Shown here: piece by piece, positions 34,310-44,999 of the stretch
Position numbering within the stretch: position 1 is the first letter of the stretch
Layout of the letters: each line of letters begins with the position of its first letter
Assembly: GCA_026826555.1 (NCBI GenBank)
Contig: JAKSZT010004976.1
Coordinates: 4,805,772 to 4,869,771, forward strand
Source of the DNA: Tolypeutes matacus
Taxonomy: Eukaryota; Chordata; Mammalia; Cingulata; Chlamyphoridae
Length of the DNA stretch: 64,000 nucleotides
Reading direction: 5' to 3'
Notes under the pieces: generated by a model
Told to the model about the DNA's origin: nothing
The model's input: the letters and a program-made list of their open reading frames with translations, nothing else
Databases searched by the model: none
Made by a program: the position numbers and the translations under genes

Positions 34310-34323
34310 TGTTCAGCAATTCT

Positions 34324-36781
34324 AAACAATGTCAGAGATAAAACATTTTTCTCTGAAAATGCTTTTTCACATTCTTTTGTTGATTAAAGTTCTCAACAAT
34401 TACTATGATTACTAGTGAGTTTTTGAAAGCTTCAAATGAGCACTGTTTCTTTGCTTATTCTTTAATAAATATTGCGTTCTACCCAGAAGTTCATTGAGAG
34501 AATTCTCAGTTACCAGCCTGCCACATGGGGACTCAGCTCCATGGCTATTCCAAAAATGAGTCCATGTCCATTCAGAATTGTCTGCACTCACTTTGCTGCG
34601 GTGCAAGCCACGTCGCCAACCCCTGGGGTGTCACATCTTCCCACATTGACAGTGGATTCCAAGTAAACAATGAGAGCACGGAGCTGGCGAAAGTAAAGAA
34701 GCAAACGTGGAACTACTTCAGTTCCGTCACTCTGTGTAAACACCTGGAGCGTTTATTTGTGTTTAAAAACACAAGACACGGACACAGAAGGCAAAATGTG
34801 ACGTGACATATTTTAGTTTGCTAAGTGCAAAATTGAGTTCATATATGAAAAATTGCCCTGGATTTGGATAACGTCTTTAAAATGGAAATTTCTTCTTAGG
34901 TTTTAAATGTTTGTTGTAGAACTAAGGAACAAATCAAGAAGGTAATGGCTAGTTCTGGATCTTATCTGGCGGTTACTAAAAGTAATTTTGATATATCAAG
35001 TACCTCCTGAGGTACTCTCAGTACTCTTGGCATTGTGCGGGGCTGGGGGAGCGGATAAGGGACAGGGTTCCTCGCAGTCCCAGCCTGAACGAGGACACTC
35101 CACTGCCTCCTGTGGGCAGGGAGCTGGGCATGGCCTCCCAGAATGCCCCTGGGCCCACACCCGGACGTCTGCTGGGCCCGGCTGCAGGGGGGCATTCCAG
35201 GTCCCCAAGGCTTGGGCAGTGCTTGCCTTCAGGGACAGTGTTTTGCTCCAGGGAACTCAAGAGGAAGTAACTTAGATAAACACTGACCATGGCTAAAATG
35301 CCTCGGTGATGACAGGAGGTCAGAGTCCAACAGGACGCCTGGTTCAATGTAGTCGGCTGGAAACCTGGGCAGAGAACCTGGGCCTCAGTGCTTTTCTGGC
35401 TCTCAGCCCGTGGAAAGACTCCATTAGAGTGAACTTCATAAAGGACAAAGCCTCTGCCTTTCTAAACATCTTTGTCCCTTCTCTCCAGGGGATGTGTCCG
35501 TACCCTTTGGGCATTCACCTCCACTCACCAAGGTTATCACTGGAAATAGTGAGGCTCTCTGCCCTGAGGGCTACTTGCTCTGGCTGTGAACCTGTCCACA
35601 CAGCTAACTGGGCAGCCATGACAATTAATGCCCCAAAATAGAGATTCAGTGGTTAGACACCCCAGCCCCTGGTCCCTCAGGGAGAAAGGCACAAAATGCA
35701 TATTCTACACTGTCTCTGGAGTTTCCTAGCAGAATTGATCTCCAGTTGCTCACAGCAGTGGTCAGCTCAATAGGGTACCCTGTATTGGAGCCGTCCCTTC
35801 TCTGGCTCAGTTCTCCACTCTCCCACTCATGCTTCCCAGGATCAACTCCTAAATGAACCACTAGTGCTTGCATCCTTGCCTCCATGTTCTGCTTCTGTGT
35901 ATTCCCAAACTAAAGCAATATTTTATGCATCTTTATACACTCAGGGACGAGTGCCTGATACACAGCAGTTGCTCAAGAAACTTTCACAGCAGAGGGAGGG
36001 GTGGTTGTTTGGTGATTGCTTTCATAAAATGCTGCACACAGAGATGTTCCCTGGGAGCATCCTCAAAGCATAGCAGCACATTAGAGGTTTGGAGATGTTC
36101 TGCTCTCAAAGGAACTTGTAGATAATGTCCAGTCAAACACCTGCGAGTGCCTTGAAGGACCAGTGTTCTGAGGAACAGTGTGGGAAACACAGGATCAGGG
36201 GATCAAGTGGAGAAAATAAATCATTTCTCAAGACCCATAGCTCAGGTTCACGATGATGCCTTCACCCTGGACCATTTCCCAAAGAAAAGATTTGGAGGGT
36301 GACTGGTCTCTCTACAATGCCCCGGTGTGGGCCAGCACTTTTCCAGAAGTCCAAGGAGAAATTCAGCCCAGAGGAGTGCCTGGTGTCTCCAGATCTTATC
36401 CAGTGTTTGTTTTAGCAAAGTGGAGTCACAGAAAAAGATGAAACGATACGGTTTCTCACAGCGCCCACCCTTTTTGTTCAAAGCACCCATTGCTATTGTG
36501 CAGACAAGTATTGCAGGGAAGACAAGTTGGGAAAGGGTGTATCTGACATTTCCATATGAGGGTCTCTTTCGCACCTGAACTAGACCATGGCAACTTTCCT
36601 GGAGGCACTTGGCCCCAGGCAGCCCCAGGGCACCACATTTCTGTTTCCTCTTTACCATCCCAGCCCCACCCCAACCAGACAACCAAGAAATGCTTGTCTT
36701 CCACCATCTCCAACATAAAAGGCTTGCTCTCTCTGAAAGGTCTCCTTAATCTTTTCTTCCTTCCTTCCCCTTTGAAGCACA
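34324..36781. other. Unique non-coding DNA
   Basis: Longest repeat-poor stretch in the middle of the window. Frames of up to 144 codons are present on both strands (34988-35347, 36248-36682) but none shows a domain, and they overlap each other. A short L2-like end ('gtgcctgatacacagcagttgc') lies at 35950-35980. The 34500-34700 part has moderate CpG and a non-random look, but I cannot assign it. Confidence 0.45.
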
Positions 36782-36990
36782 TTCAAATATATAATTCAGT
36801 GCTCTTAATTACATTCACAATGTTGTACTTGCATTGCCATGATCCATGACCAAATCTTTTCCATCACTCCAAACAGGAGCCCTGTATATTTTAAATCTTA
36901 ACTACCCATTCTCTACCCCCAACCCAGTCCCGGGCAATCTAAGTTCTAGATTCTGACTCTTGAGTTTTCTTATTAATGATTGCCTCCACC
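36782..36990 (-). mobile_element. L1 3' region fragment, antisense
   Basis: 'gctcttaattacattcacaat', 'gttgtacttgcattgccatg', 'ccatcactccaaacaggagc' are the antisense of a common old L1 3' UTR. Confidence 0.7.
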
Positions 36991-37059
36991 CCATTCACAA
37001 TTCCCTCTGTAGACATGACTGAAATTTAAAGATCTCATATTTTAGATTTTTTAAATCTG

Positions 37060-37190
37060 AGATATTTCCCATTGTTTAGATAAGGAAACCAAGGCTTAAC
37101 GAGATTAGGTGGCTTCACCAAAGTAACAAAGTATTTATTTGATTTAAATTCCAGGCTTTCTGAATCCAAATTCAATTCTTCCCACTGCAC
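37060..37190 (+). mobile_element. MIR fragment
   Basis: 'ttagataaggaaaccaaggct', 'gattaggtggcttcaccaaag' and 'attccaggctttctgaatcc' match the 3' half of MIR. Confidence 0.65.
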
Positions 37191-37444
37191 CAGTATTACT
37201 CAGTGGCACATAAAATAATTCTAGATGGTGCTCAGAACTTTTTTTTTTTTTTTTTTTTTTTTACATCTTTATACATATTTTAACATGTACTAGAAAAGCC
37301 ATGAAACCACCATACCAAATCCATAATTTCTGGGATATTATGACTTAAATCAGTGCTTTTCAAAATGTGGTCCCCAATTTTTCCTTTTGAATTAAAGAAA
37401 ATTTTCTGAAATGGACTGAGCTGATTACAGCACAAGTCTATGAT

Positions 37445-37819
37445 AAAACTGAGAACCACTGAGTGTACACTTGGGATGGACTGAACAAAGTAAGGTACTG
37501 TATAACACAGTGAACCCCATGGTGAATGATGGACTGTGGTTAACAGTACAAATATGAGAACGTTCTCTTGTGAACTATAACAAATGTACAATATTAATAT
37601 ATGGTGCTAATAATAAGATGGTTTGTGGGAAAAACACACCAAATATAAGCTATGGACTATAGACAGTGGTAATATTATGATAAAGTTCTTTCACCATTTG
37701 TATCTAATGTATCACAAAAATGTAAGTTGTTAGTGGTGGGGTGATGTATGGGAATCCTATATGGTATGCATGATTTTTTGGTTAACTTATAACTTCTCAA
37801 ATACAAAAAATAAAAAATA
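37445..37819 (+). mobile_element. L1 3' UTR (type C)
   Basis: 'gaaccccatggtgaatgatgg', 'gaactataacaaatgtacaa', 'tttcaccatttgtatctaatg', 'gtggggtgatgtatgggaat', 'tatggtatgcatgattttttg', then AAAAAATAAAAAATAAA. It matches the ends at 3128, 40640 and 42030. Confidence 0.75.
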
Positions 37820-37937
37820 AACGCAGCCTTAGCATCCTCTAGGAAACTGATAGAAATGCAAATTTTTGGCCCCACCACAGACCTGCTAAAGCTCTAGAGT
37901 TAGGGCCCAGAAATCTGTATTTTAGAAAATACTGTAG

Positions 37938-38126
37938 GGAAGCGGCTGTGGCTCAATCAGTAGGGCTCCCGTTTACGATATGGGAGGCCCCGGGTTCAGT
38001 TCCCGGGGCCTCCTGGTGAAGGCAAGCCCGCCCGCGCGGCGTGGTTAGCTGACCCAGCGAGCATAAGCAGCAAGGGGGGGATAAATGAATAAATAAATAA
38101 AATCTTTAAAAAAAAAAAAAAAGAAA
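37938..38126 (+). mobile_element. Young DAS-type SINE, GC-rich subfamily
   Basis: Same subfamily as 28791-28978, with head GGGAAGCGGCTGTGGCTCAA and body 'cccgcccgcgcggcgtgg'. The 14-bp TSD AGAAAATACTGTAG is exact (37924-37937 and 38127-38140) and lies inside the MER5-like element. CpGs are well kept, pointing to recent insertion. Confidence 0.93.
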
Positions 38127-38179
38127 AGAAAATACTGTAGATGATTCTGATGCATGCTAAACTTTGAGAACACTGGTAT

Positions 38180-39258
38180 GGTTAAGTAAAAACAATTAAA
38201 ATCTAATGAAAAATATGAAGTAAATATTTGTGAATATGGCAAAAATTTAGAAAATCACACAGGAATGATTGAATTTCAGGAAGTGACATCCTGTAGCACG
38301 AAAGTCTTTAGGAGGTCAGGTAGCAAAGCCTAGTACCACTCCAGAGAATAATCAGCTCTCAAACATTGCCAGAGGACCCCGATGCCAGCAGGGGCATTTG
38401 TGTTTTTGTTTCTGTTTTTTTTTGTTTGTTTGTTTGTTTTTTCATTCTGGCCGCATGGTCCTAGCTATTTGGACAACTATAAAACAAAAAGACCCTCTCT
38501 TTTAGAAGGTTTCTCTCGGACTGATTATAGATAAAGAAACAGGTTTGGGCCCCAACGATGTGGACATTTCCCAGCGAAAAGCCATTGCTGGTTATGAAAA
38601 CCCAGCTGAGGTTCCGGCGCTTACCTGGAGCGCGGGAGACCCAGCCTGCCCTGGAAAGGGAGGGCCTGAAAGGGCCCTCACGCCTTCACAATCACACAGC
38701 ATCTGAAGCGACCTTGAACGCGGGCTCTTAAGGACCACAGGGACACACGTGGTTTCCTTGATAATGGGAAAGTGGATTTCAGTCGGGGCCCTCAGAACGG
38801 TTACATCCAGCCCCGCCCTGGGCCGTGGTCCCCCGCGGAGTCTGATGCATCTGCTCAAAATAACCTTGAACCCCGTCGTTGAAAATCATTGTTGCCATCG
38901 GCGGACCAACCTTACCCCTGAATAGTGAGCAGAGTGCTTTGTTGAGACCTCCCTCTCCTTAAGGGTCCGCATATATGTATTTAAAACCATGTCTATCTGG
39001 AATTCTCTGACATTCAATTATAGCATGTCACATCCCTGTAGGCACCCTTGGTTCCAAATCCAAAATGTTACTCAAGAATAAAAAGTTGTAAGGAAAATTT
39101 CGACACAATGAGGGCAGGTAAAATCCACAAGAATTGTCCCAAAGGGGGTTCTTCCGTCTTTCGCAGTGAAGACACAGTGATGGACTTGTTTGATTGGATG
39201 ACAGTTCAGGTATTACATAATTGCTGTGAAACAATGACACTTTTGGCTTTTTGTTGCT
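38180..39258. other. Unique DNA with a GC-rich segment
   Basis: 38590-38860 is GC-rich with moderate CpG. On the minus strand GCTCCAGGTAAGC (around 38622-38634) looks like a splice donor, but the frame before it (38592-38858) has no recognisable protein feature. A T-rich tract with GTTT units lies at 38400-38440. No repeat that I can name. Confidence 0.4.
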
Positions 39259-39273
39259 CTGTATTCTATTTCT

Positions 39274-39656
39274 TTCTTTTTTTTTTTTTTTTAATATTTA
39301 TCTTATTTATTTAATACCCCCTCCCCACGGTTGTTGGCAGTCGCGGTCTGCTCTCTGTGTCCATTTGCTGTGTGCTCTCTGTGTCTGCTCATCTTCTCTT
39401 TAGGAGACACCGGGAACAGAACCCGGAACCTCCCATGTGGAAGACAGGCTCTCAATCACCTGAGCCACCTCTCCCTGATTTGTTGTGTCTCTCATTGTCT
39501 TTCCTCTTTGTGTCTCTTTGTTGTGTCATCTTGTTGCGTCAGCTCACCATGTCTGCCTGCGTGCCAGCTCGCCTTCTCCAGGAGGCACTGGGAACCAAAC
39601 CCAGGACCTCCCATGTGGTAGACAGAAGCCCAATTGCTTGAGCCACATCCACTTCC
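39274..39656 (-). mobile_element. DAS-type SINE, two-unit form, antisense
   Basis: T tail, 'atttatcttatttatttaa', tRNA-like unit ('ggaacagaacccggaacctc'), spacer 'gttgtgtctctcattgtc', second tRNA-like unit ('gggaaccaaacccaggacc', 'gagccacatccacttcc'). The TSD CTGTATTCTATTTCT (39259-39273) against CTGTACTCTATTTCT (39657-39671) has one transition. Confidence 0.92.
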
Positions 39657-39781
39657 CTGTACTCTATTTCTGATTGTGACATTTACATGACTCAATGGAT
39701 AAACCCTGATGGCAGTGAAAATGTCTGGCCCACTCAGCAAGTGAGTTTTGGAGCAAAAAAATCACACACTGAGGTCACGGC

Positions 39782-39795
39782 GGGGGGGGGGGGGG
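39782..39795 (+). repeat. Run of 14 G
   Basis: An uninterrupted guanine run of about 14 bases. Such runs are rare in mammals and prone to sequencing and assembly error. Confidence 0.85.
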
Positions 39796-39949
39796 TTCTG
39801 TTACACACTGCGATCCTTGTTTGTTTATTTAAATTGGATCCTATTTTTTAAAAATCAGAAGAGTCCATGTAAAAATCCAATATCTGGATTCTCTTGAAAG
39901 ATTCAAAAGAGATGGCATCAAAACAAATACACAAAAGTGAGTCTCCTGC

Positions 39950-39981
<32 letters not shown>

Positions 39982-40028
39982 GGTCTCTAAGAACTTAAAA
40001 AAAAAAAACAACCACACACACACTAAGT

Positions 40029-40103
40029 TTTTTTTTAGGATCGAACCCAGGACCTCATATATGGGAAGCAGATGCTCAACCACTGAGGTACATCTATTCC
40101 CCC
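40029..40103 (-). mobile_element. DAS-type SINE, one-unit form, antisense
   Basis: T run, 'ggatcgaacccaggacctca', 'gaagcagatgctcaaccact', 'gaggtacatctattcccc': one antisense tRNA-like unit of about 75 bases. CA-rich DNA precedes it. No TSD could be read. Confidence 0.75.
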
Positions 40104-40109
40104 AATTTT

Positions 40110-40775
40110 TTTAAATGGGGAAAAGATTTGAACAGATGTTTTACCAACAAAGATATACAAATAGCTAGCAAGCTCCCCGAAAGGTGCTGAAGCTCAACAG
40201 TCACTAGGCAGATACATTTTTTTTTTTTTTTTTTTTTTTGAGATATCATTGTCTACCTGGTAGAATGGCTAAAATCAATACAACTGACAATGTCAAGTGC
40301 TGACAAAGATGCATCTTTTTTTGCCAGTGGGAATATAACATGGTGCAGCCATTCTAGAAAACAGTTTATAAAGTTGAACCTGTGTTTATCATATGATCCA
40401 GGTTTCTCCCTACTGGCCATTGAGAAACGAAAAATTGTGTTCACACAGAAACCTGTACACAGATATTTATAGCAGCTTTATTCATCATCACCAAAAACTG
40501 GAAACAAATCAAATGTCCTTCAACAACTTAATGGATAAACAAGCTGTGGTACATCCATCCCCATGGAATACTACCCAGCAGCAAAAAGGGATGAACTGTT
40601 AAACCATGGACTATTGTTAATAATACAGTTATTAAAATATACTTTCATCAGTTGTAACAAATGTAGTATACCAATGCAAGGTGTTAATAATAGGGTGGTA
40701 TATGGGAATCCTATGTTTTATGCATGATTTGTTCTATAAGCCTACAATGTCTCTAATAATAAATAAATAAATGGA
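40110..40775 (+). mobile_element. L1 ORF2 end and type C 3' UTR
   Basis: ORF2-derived 40110-40600 ('gatttgaacagatgttttacc', 'gtgcagccattctagaaaac', 'aacaagctgtggtacatcc', 'tactacccagcagcaaaaag') followed by the type C end ('gtaacaaatgtagtatacc', 'gggaatcctatgttttatgc') and an ATAATAAATAAATAAA tail. A T run at 40219-40240 interrupts the ORF2 text. Confidence 0.75.
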
Positions 40776-41051
40776 ATGAATTACTAATATGCATCACAAC
40801 ATGGATGAATCTCAAATGCCTCCTGCTGAGTAAAAGAAGCCAAACTAAAAGGCTTCATACTGCATGATTCCTTTTATATGACGTGATAGAAAAAGGCTAA
40901 CCTGAAGATCAGTGGTTGCCAGGGGAGGAGGGAGGGGGAGGGTCTCACCTGAAATAGGCCTGAAGGAATTGGGGGAGGGGCAACAGAATTGTTCCATAAC
41001 TAGAGTTTGGTGGTGTTTTTATAACTGTAGGCATTTTTCAAAACCCCACAG

Positions 41052-41150
41052 GAGGCGAGAGGATGTAGCTCAAGTGGTTGAAGCTTTCCATGTATGAAGT
41101 CCTGGGTTCAGTCCCCGGTATCCCCTAAAAACACACACACACAAAAAAAC
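41052..41150 (+). mobile_element. DAS-type SINE, one-unit form
   Basis: 'gcgagaggatgtagctcaag', 'tggttgaagctttccatgta', 'gttcagtccccggtatcccc', then ACACACACA and A runs. The anticodon-arm part is shortened. Confidence 0.8.
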
Positions 41151-41286
41151 CACAACCTCATAGGAAGGACAAATATTATATGATCTCACTGATTTGAAAC
41201 TCATAGAATCAGAATCTAGACTATAGATTAGCAAGGGATGGGGTGGGGATAGGGAATGAGAAGTTAAGACTTAAAATGCACAGAGT

Positions 41287-41790
41287 TCTGGGAAGCAGAT
41301 GTGGCTCAAGTGATTGGGTTCCCGCCTACCACATGGGATGTCCGTGATTCGGTTTCTGGTGCTTCCTAAAGAAGACAGTGAGCTGGCACAATGGACAAGT
41401 GCAGCAAGCTGACACAACAAGATAACGCAACAAGAGACACAAGAAGAAAAATATGAGAGATCTAACAAAGCAGGGAGCAGAGGTTCCCAGTGCCTCCTAA
41501 AGAGGATAAGCAGGACAGATAGCTGGCGCGAAAGGCAGGCACGGCGAGCTGGTGCAACAAGATGATGCAACAAGAAACACAAGAGGAAAAACATAATGAG
41601 AGACACAACAAAGCAGGGGATGGAGGTGGCTTAAGCAATTAGGTGACTCCCTCCCACATCGGAGGTCCCAGGTTTGGTTCCCGGTGCCTCCTAAAGAAAC
41701 AAAGAAGACTAACAGACACAGCAAGTACAAACAACATGGGGGTGGGGAGAGATAAATAAATAAAATAAATCTTTGAAAAAAAAAGTATAG
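41287..41790 (+). mobile_element. DAS-type SINE, extended form with internal duplication
   Basis: About 500 bases, the longest SINE here. tRNA-like head at 41290-41370; middle region with 'agctgacacaacaagataac' and 'caacaagagacacaagaag'; then the same middle region again at about 41487-41610 ('agctggtgcaacaagatga', 'caacaagaaacacaagagg'); a second tRNA-like unit at 41618-41690; then the AAATAAATAAA tail. The repeated middle makes it one unit longer than the two-unit copies. Confidence 0.8.
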
Positions 41791-41954
41791 AGATCCTATT
41801 TGGAATGATGGAAATGTTTTGTTAATGGAGGGTGGTGATGGTAGCACAACATTGTGAATGTAATTAACAGCACTGAAATATACATCTGAATATTTTTTAA
41901 AGGAGAAATGTTAGATTGTATATATGGTAACATATTAAAATTCTTTTAAAAACC

Positions 41955-42150
41955 CATGGATTTACACTGTGCAAGCAGTGAACCCTAAGTTAAAACAAGG
42001 ACTTTAATTAATAATACAATTATAAAATGTGCTATCATCAATTGTGACAAATGTTCCACACTAAAGCAAGGTGTTGGTGGTGAGCTGGTGTATGGGAATC
42101 CTGTATTTTATGCATGATTATTCTGTAAACCCACAACTTCTGTAATAAAG
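41955..42150 (+). mobile_element. L1 3' UTR (type C)
   Basis: 'cagtgaaccctaagttaaaac', 'caattgtgacaaatgttccac', 'gcaaggtgttggtggtgagc', 'gggaatcctgtattttatgc', 'cttctgtaataaagaaaaaa': a 5'-truncated type C end with a short tail. Confidence 0.75.
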
Positions 42151-44999
42151 AAAAAAAAGTCAAACCTCATAGGACTGTACATTAAAGAGAGTGAGCTGTA
42201 CTGGAGATAAATTATACCTCAAAAAAGCTGACTGAAAAAAAAACAAATTCTGGCATCCCTGGGTGCACCTTCCTGCCTGGTGACAGTTGGCCAGAATAGG
42301 ATAAAAGTTCAGCCATTAGGTGGATAGGAACTTGCCTTTCTTAGTTTGGGTTCCCCCTAAAGCAGTGCTAGAGATAAGGACTTGGGTGCAGGATAGTTGT
42401 TGAAATGAAGAACTTTTATCATGTTCTGCTTCTCGCTGACAATGGAGAACCAGGAAAGGCTCTGGGAGGAGAGCAGCACAATAAGGCTGGGCTTTTAGAA
42501 AATACTTTGGGTAGTTCTCTTATGTTTGTAAAGGAATTAAAGGCTGGGAAAGTCTAGAGGCCAGATCAGTTCAGAAACTTTCGAAGTCAACTGGGAGAGA
42601 AGGAAGGGGTCAAGGGAATGGAAAGAGGATGAAAGAAAGTAATAGGAGAGAGGATGTGAAAACCAGACTGGATTTGGGCTGGGGGTGAGGGGTGAAGGAA
42701 AGAGAGAAGCCAATGCAGGACCATAAGGAAATTCTTCTTTAAAAAAAAAAAAAAAAGAATGGAAAACGCCATTAACAGAAGAGGAGAACACTGGAAATGG
42801 CCTTGGGGGAGGGGCAAGGTGGATGAGGAGTTGGGGTTTGGACTTGTTGAATTGAGGTGGGCCAGCACCCACAAAGAAAATGGCAGCAGACAGCTGGAGG
42901 AGCACTCAAGCCTGGTATTTGAGAAAGATTTGGGGGAATCATTGAATCCCTAGGACTCAATGGAGGGACTCTCTAGGGAGAAACCGAGAGAGAAAAGAGA
43001 AGAGGGGAAAGGAAAGAAAGGAAAGAAAAGAGAGTTAAGGGCAACCTTGAATGTTGCCATATTTAATGGGTCAAGAGTAAGAAGGACAAGAAAGTAGAAA
43101 AGAAATATGAGCGGGGGGAGGGAAGGAAGTCAAACAAAACCCTACTGAATGAAGAAACACCATGTTTATTTTGGGGTTGAAAACATGCTATTCTGTGTAG
43201 CTATGTGTATAGGTCTACCCAAATGTTCTGATTCTTTGAAGCAGATGACCATTTTGTGCTTGACGTTCTGTGCCCAATATTGGATGCCATCCAAATTCGT
43301 GCCAGCTTTAATCTCCAAGGGCCGGAGGTGAGAGATGTTTTCACCATTCATTTCCACTCTAAATTGGCAAAGTCATTTCCAATAAGAGGCAGAAAGTATC
43401 TTGATCAAAGGGTCACAATAATACAAATGTTCTCTTCTTTACTCTATGTCTCCTAACCCTCTGTCAGCATGGGGAGAACCAAAACTTCTAAAGGGTCATC
43501 TTTCAACAGCTTGTTCACTCTGAAAATGACAGCTCAAGCTCAAAACCACTTCTGAGTCCTAAAGGGCTCAGTCCCAAAAGACCCATCCTCCAAGAGCAAA
43601 GAGGCAGCAAAGACCACCCAGCCTCCTCTTCAATGCACAGTCCAAACTCGTGGACCACCTGCTCTGGGGACCCAGCACGTGCCAAAGCATCTACACAAAT
43701 TCTCCTTTGAAGTAAAATCTCCTATAAGCACCATTGAGCATGTAAACTGCTAAGATCCCAGCATAGACTTTCTATGAGAATTATTAAGATGCATTTGTCA
43801 AAATCAACAGCATTTAGCCTAAGCAAAGAGGAGAGAGGAAGAAGGGAAAACCAACATGATTCTTCCATTTTATTTTATTCTGTGTTTCTTGCATTTGATA
43901 AACAGAGAAAGCCATAAGGGAAAGAAGAAGCAATTCTAGATGCAGCTTAAAAGATCATATTATTCAAGAAACAGCCTTCTTGTAAAAAATAAAAAAAATA
44001 AAAAACCAAGGAAGATGAACTTAATGCCAGTGGGAAGATTTTATGAAATCACCAACGTTTTCATTGTTCAGCCTGAATTGCCCATATTTTTGTATTCATT
44101 GCAGACAATGAGTTCTTGTGACATTCTGGCATACATTATAGTGGGGGGAAAACCCAACCTGCTTTATTTGTTCCATTTTCTGCTTTTAGACTTAAAGGAA
44201 ATGTTAACATGCTTAACACCCGTAGCCTCTCTTACACCCTCGCTTTACTTTTCGGAGTTATCATGTCTCTTGGGGAGCACAGGCAGTGCTTGCAGACAAG
44301 AGGCAGTGCATGCTAATGCAAGCTCTAAAGCTGGCGTGCTATATGTATCCTCCTCTGTGCTAACTCTCTCCGTTTATTCTTTTTAAAGACTTTCACGGCA
44401 TATAGTCTCCATTATGATTAAAATGATTTCAACTGTCCTTCAGAAAAGAATGTAAGGCTTTCGACTAACGTGCAGCAGTTCAAGGAAAACATCCCAGGAG
44501 TCCAGGACACTCAGAGCACATTGTTGAACCCCTTTTATATGCATTCAATTCCGCCCTGCCGTGCGGTCGCCTCACTCCCCTCACTGGATGGGTTTCTCTT
44601 ACATTAATTGATAACACTTTAAGTGTTTAATTTAAAGTTCACCCCTAAGGTGAAAGCCATATAAATAAACAGCTTCCTAGGAGGAGGAGGAGGCAAAATT
44701 ACACTTATTTTTTCAAACCCCATTCAGGACTAGAATTTGCAACAGAATGGCCATTTCATTTTTGTGGTCTGCTTTCCCTAAAAGGTAGATATGATATGAG
44801 AAAAAAAAAAAAAAAAAGGAAGAATGAAAAAGAATGGCTCAAACTCTACATTTAAAAAAAAAAGGAATTTTCACTAAGTAATAGATATTTTCCTGTATGG
44901 TTACCCTTATTACCTATTTTTGCTATTTTGATACTGTAACAAACCCCACTACCACCAAAATAAATAAATAAATAAAGAGTGAGAGAGAGAAGGAAAACC
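42151..44999. other. Mostly unique non-coding DNA
   Basis: Single-copy apart from 42335-42530 ('agtttgggttccccctaaag', 'gctagagataaggacttggg'), which reads like an old dispersed repeat I cannot name. There is a purine-rich tract at 42980-43035. The 148-codon frame at 43940-44386 has no domain and no splice context. 43700-44660 has the balanced composition often seen in conserved non-coding DNA. Confidence 0.45.
44605..44672. promoter_or_regulatory. Candidate enhancer core with paired motifs
   Basis: Within 70 bases: TTGATAAC (GATA core at 44610-44614); AACACTTTAAGTGTT at 44613-44627, with 7-bp arms containing two NKX2-type AAGTG halves; and TTCACCCCTAAGGTGAA at 44638-44654, with TTCACC/GGTGAA arms resembling a degenerate T-box palindrome. 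The arms are seen directly; factor assignment is inference. Confidence 0.3.

Larger units (their letters stand above)
37353..38178 (+). mobile_element. MER5-like hAT element, split by two insertions
   Basis: Left end 'cagtgcttttcaaaatgtgg' at 37353; internal MER5 text at 37824-37937 ('gatagaaatgcaaatttttgg', 'agggcccagaaatctgtatt'); right end at 38141-38178 ('gattctgatgcatgctaaac', 'tttgagaacactgg'). An L1 3' UTR and a young SINE sit inside. 'tgagaaccactgag' near 37450 could be a second hAT terminus, so the left arm may be a separate small element. Confidence 0.6.
40776..41954 (+). mobile_element. Older L1 3' region, split by two SINEs
   Basis: Segments 40776-41050, 41150-41286 and 41791-41954 carry L1 3' text ('catcacaacatggatgaatc', 'gatcagtggttgccagggga', 'agatcctatttggaatgatgg', 'gtagcacaacattgtgaatg'). 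It is more diverged than the neighbouring type C copies. Confidence 0.65.

Noticed and set aside
38592..38858. Minus-strand first exon with a GGTAAGC donor
   Set aside because: Only one splice-like motif in a GC-rich segment, no conserved peptide and no partner exon. Mentioned in the feature but not called a gene.
43940..44386. 148-codon open frame as a possible host gene
   Set aside because: No recognisable domain, no splice or promoter context, hydrophobic low-information translation, and AT-rich start. Open by chance.
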